Shown here piece after piece: positions 63,097-64,000 of a stretch of 64,000 bases of DNA. The notes under the pieces were generated by a model. It was given only the letters and a program-made list of their open reading frames with translations. It was not told the DNA's origin and did no database searches. The stretch is from Moesziomyces globuligerus (lineage: Eukaryota; Basidiomycota; Ustilaginomycetes; Ustilaginales; Ustilaginaceae): assembly GCA_030849465.1 (NCBI GenBank), contig JARVLF010000015.1:2232001-2296000 (forward strand). Reading direction: 5' to 3'. The position numbers were made by a program, and so were the translations under genes. Within the stretch, counting starts at the first letter, position 1, and every line of letters begins with the position of its first letter.

Positions 63097-63112
63097 ATTG
63101 GCGGACGCCAAT
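63097..63112. promoter_or_regulatory. palindromic double CCAAT box
   Basis: ATTGGCG-GA-CGCCAAT is a perfect 7-bp palindrome with a 2-nt centre, presenting a CCAAT box on each strand. It lies 116 nt upstream of the ACP1 start. CCAAT boxes bind the Hap2/3/5 complex, which controls respiratory genes in fungi. Confidence 0.5.
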
Positions 63113-63455
63113 CGTGAACGACTGATGTTCCAAAGCGCTCCTCTACGCCTCTGCACGGTCACCTTGGCTGCCGCATCCAACCAACCAACCTCAGCAACGC
63201 CGCCCACTCCAGCTCGCGATCGGGAGCGCGCCCGATCAAACCTGGCTGACATGCTGTAGGCGCTCCAAAGCTGATCGACCGCTTTCCGCTTGCATTTCTA
63301 AGCAGACGAATTCCGAAATCCAAACGAGGTGGAGAAAGCGCCAGATCGGGAGACGATCTCAGAGAGGCGTTTCCGTTCACGCCCGCCAGACTAGGCGCGC
63401 TCACTCGACCGAGAAGCCAGGCGAGCCGCTTTTTTGGCCTCTTGAGAAGATCAGG

Positions 63456-63492
63456 GCAGCAGCGGCGGCGGCAGCAGCAGCAGCAGCAGCAG
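63456..63492. repeat. CAG/CGG trinucleotide tract
   Basis: About twelve GCA/GCG-type triplets, mostly CAG, in the leader region about 160 nt before the bL17m start codon. No ATG of a credible gene precedes it in frame. Confidence 0.75.
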
Positions 63493-63648
63493 GCGGAGGT
63501 CAACTGCCTGTGGCCGAAGAATTTGACGACTTGGCATCGTGGCCGCCGTCACCATCAGCGTACTCTACCATCGTCTTTCCGCTTCATCCATATCCTCCAC
63601 CTCACCTCGCCCCGACTCGGTTCCGAATCGAACGGAACACAGCACAGC

Positions 63649-64000
63649 ATGAAGGGTCTCGCGTTCCGAAAGCTGTCGCGGACGTCTTCGCACCGCAACC
63701 ACCTGCTGCGAAACCTAGTCTCGTCGCTCATCCAGCACGAGCGCATCTCGACCACCGTGGCCAAGGCGAAGGAGGCGGCGCGCGAGGCGGAAAAGATCAT
63801 CACGCTCGGCAAGCGCGGCACCACCCAGTCTGGCTACGGCGCGCGCGGCTACCTCTACTCTCAGCAGGAGACGCTTCCGAAGCTCCAGGAGCTCGCGCAG
63901 CGCTATGCCAACCGACCGGGCGGCTACACTCGCATCCACCTCCACGGCAACCGCAAGGGCGATCACGCACCCCGAGCCATCCTCGAGCTCGTCGACAATC
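63649..64000 (+). CDS. MRPL8: mitochondrial large-subunit ribosomal protein bL17m (cut by window end)
   Basis: The first 117 codons of a bacterial-type L17. The N-terminus MKGLAFRKLSRTSSHRNHLL is the hallmark of the family, followed by RNLVSSLIQHERISTTVAKA, then EAEKIITLGKRGT. It is expected in the mitochondrial ribosome near the exit tunnel. The gene continues beyond the window, so its full length and any C-terminal fungal extension cannot be seen. The symbol follows yeast naming. Confidence 0.93.
   Translation, partial: MKGLAFRKLSRTSSHRNHLLRNLVSSLIQHERISTTVAKAKEAAREAEKIITLGKRGTTQSGYGARGYLYSQQETLPKLQELAQRYANRPGGYTRIHLHGNRKGDHAPRAILELVDN

Larger units (their letters stand above)
62982..63648. 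promoter_or_regulatory. divergent promoter between ACP1 and the bL17m gene
   Basis: 667 nt separating two nuclear genes for mitochondrial proteins. It contains a perfect inverted pair of CCAAT boxes at 63097-63112 and a CAG/CGG trinucleotide tract at 63456-63492. Shared control is inferred. Confidence 0.55.

Overview
This window is a gene-dense, GC-rich, intron-poor stretch of a fungal nuclear chromosome. It is most likely from a smut fungus (Ustilaginales, such as Ustilago, Sporisorium or Moesziomyces), or at least a basidiomycete close to them. The reasons are eukaryotic, fungal-type genes, very long single-exon ORFs, a few short introns of about 76-125 nt with GT-AG ends and CTNAN branch sites, basidiomycete-like protein lengths, and Ser/Ala/Gln-rich low-complexity tails. 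There are no operons, no mobile elements that I can support, no CRISPR and no convincing tRNA or rRNA gene. The species call is inference.

Left third (1-23 kb): the 5' part of a SET-domain plus Tad3-like tRNA deaminase fusion (minus, runs off the window); a bHLH transcription factor with a very long loop (minus); a 3.4 kb non-coding stretch; phosphomevalonate kinase ERG8 (plus); telomerase reverse transcriptase TERT (plus); a PITSLRE-type cyclin-dependent kinase (plus); an RG/Pro-rich protein with a likely hidden last intron (minus); an SRF1-like membrane protein, regulator of phospholipase D (minus); and an ankyrin plus CCCH zinc-finger protein (minus).

Middle third (23-45.6 kb): a mitochondrial PPR-like protein (plus), a giant coiled-coil protein of 2173 residues (plus), a Cys-3/MetR-like bZIP factor (minus), coatomer gamma SEC21 (plus), the SMC5/6 SUMO ligase NSE2 with one intron (minus), and CTP synthase URA7 (plus). 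NSE2 and URA7 share a divergent promoter that carries an ACGCGT box.

Right third (45.6-64 kb): a disordered hypothetical protein (plus), ribosomal protein eS28 split by an unusually long 916-nt intron (plus), a UPF0303 (YBR137W-like) protein (minus), CDC42 with one intron (plus), a UBE2O-type giant E2 (minus), RAV1 of the V-ATPase-assembly RAVE complex with one intron (plus), mitochondrial acyl carrier protein with two introns (minus), and the start of mitochondrial ribosomal protein bL17m (plus).

The genes are housekeeping functions in chance neighbourhood rather than one pathway. The main things worth a second look are the SET-Tad3 fusion; upstream ORFs whose stop codon overlaps the start codon of TERT and of URA7 (ATGA); the long eS28 intron containing coding-like, polyglutamine-type sequence; the 36-residue repeat array in the coiled-coil protein; and symmetric regulatory motifs in two divergent promoters. 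Several starts given here differ from the longest possible ORF because the extra upstream codons begin with GTG or TTG or lack a good start context.
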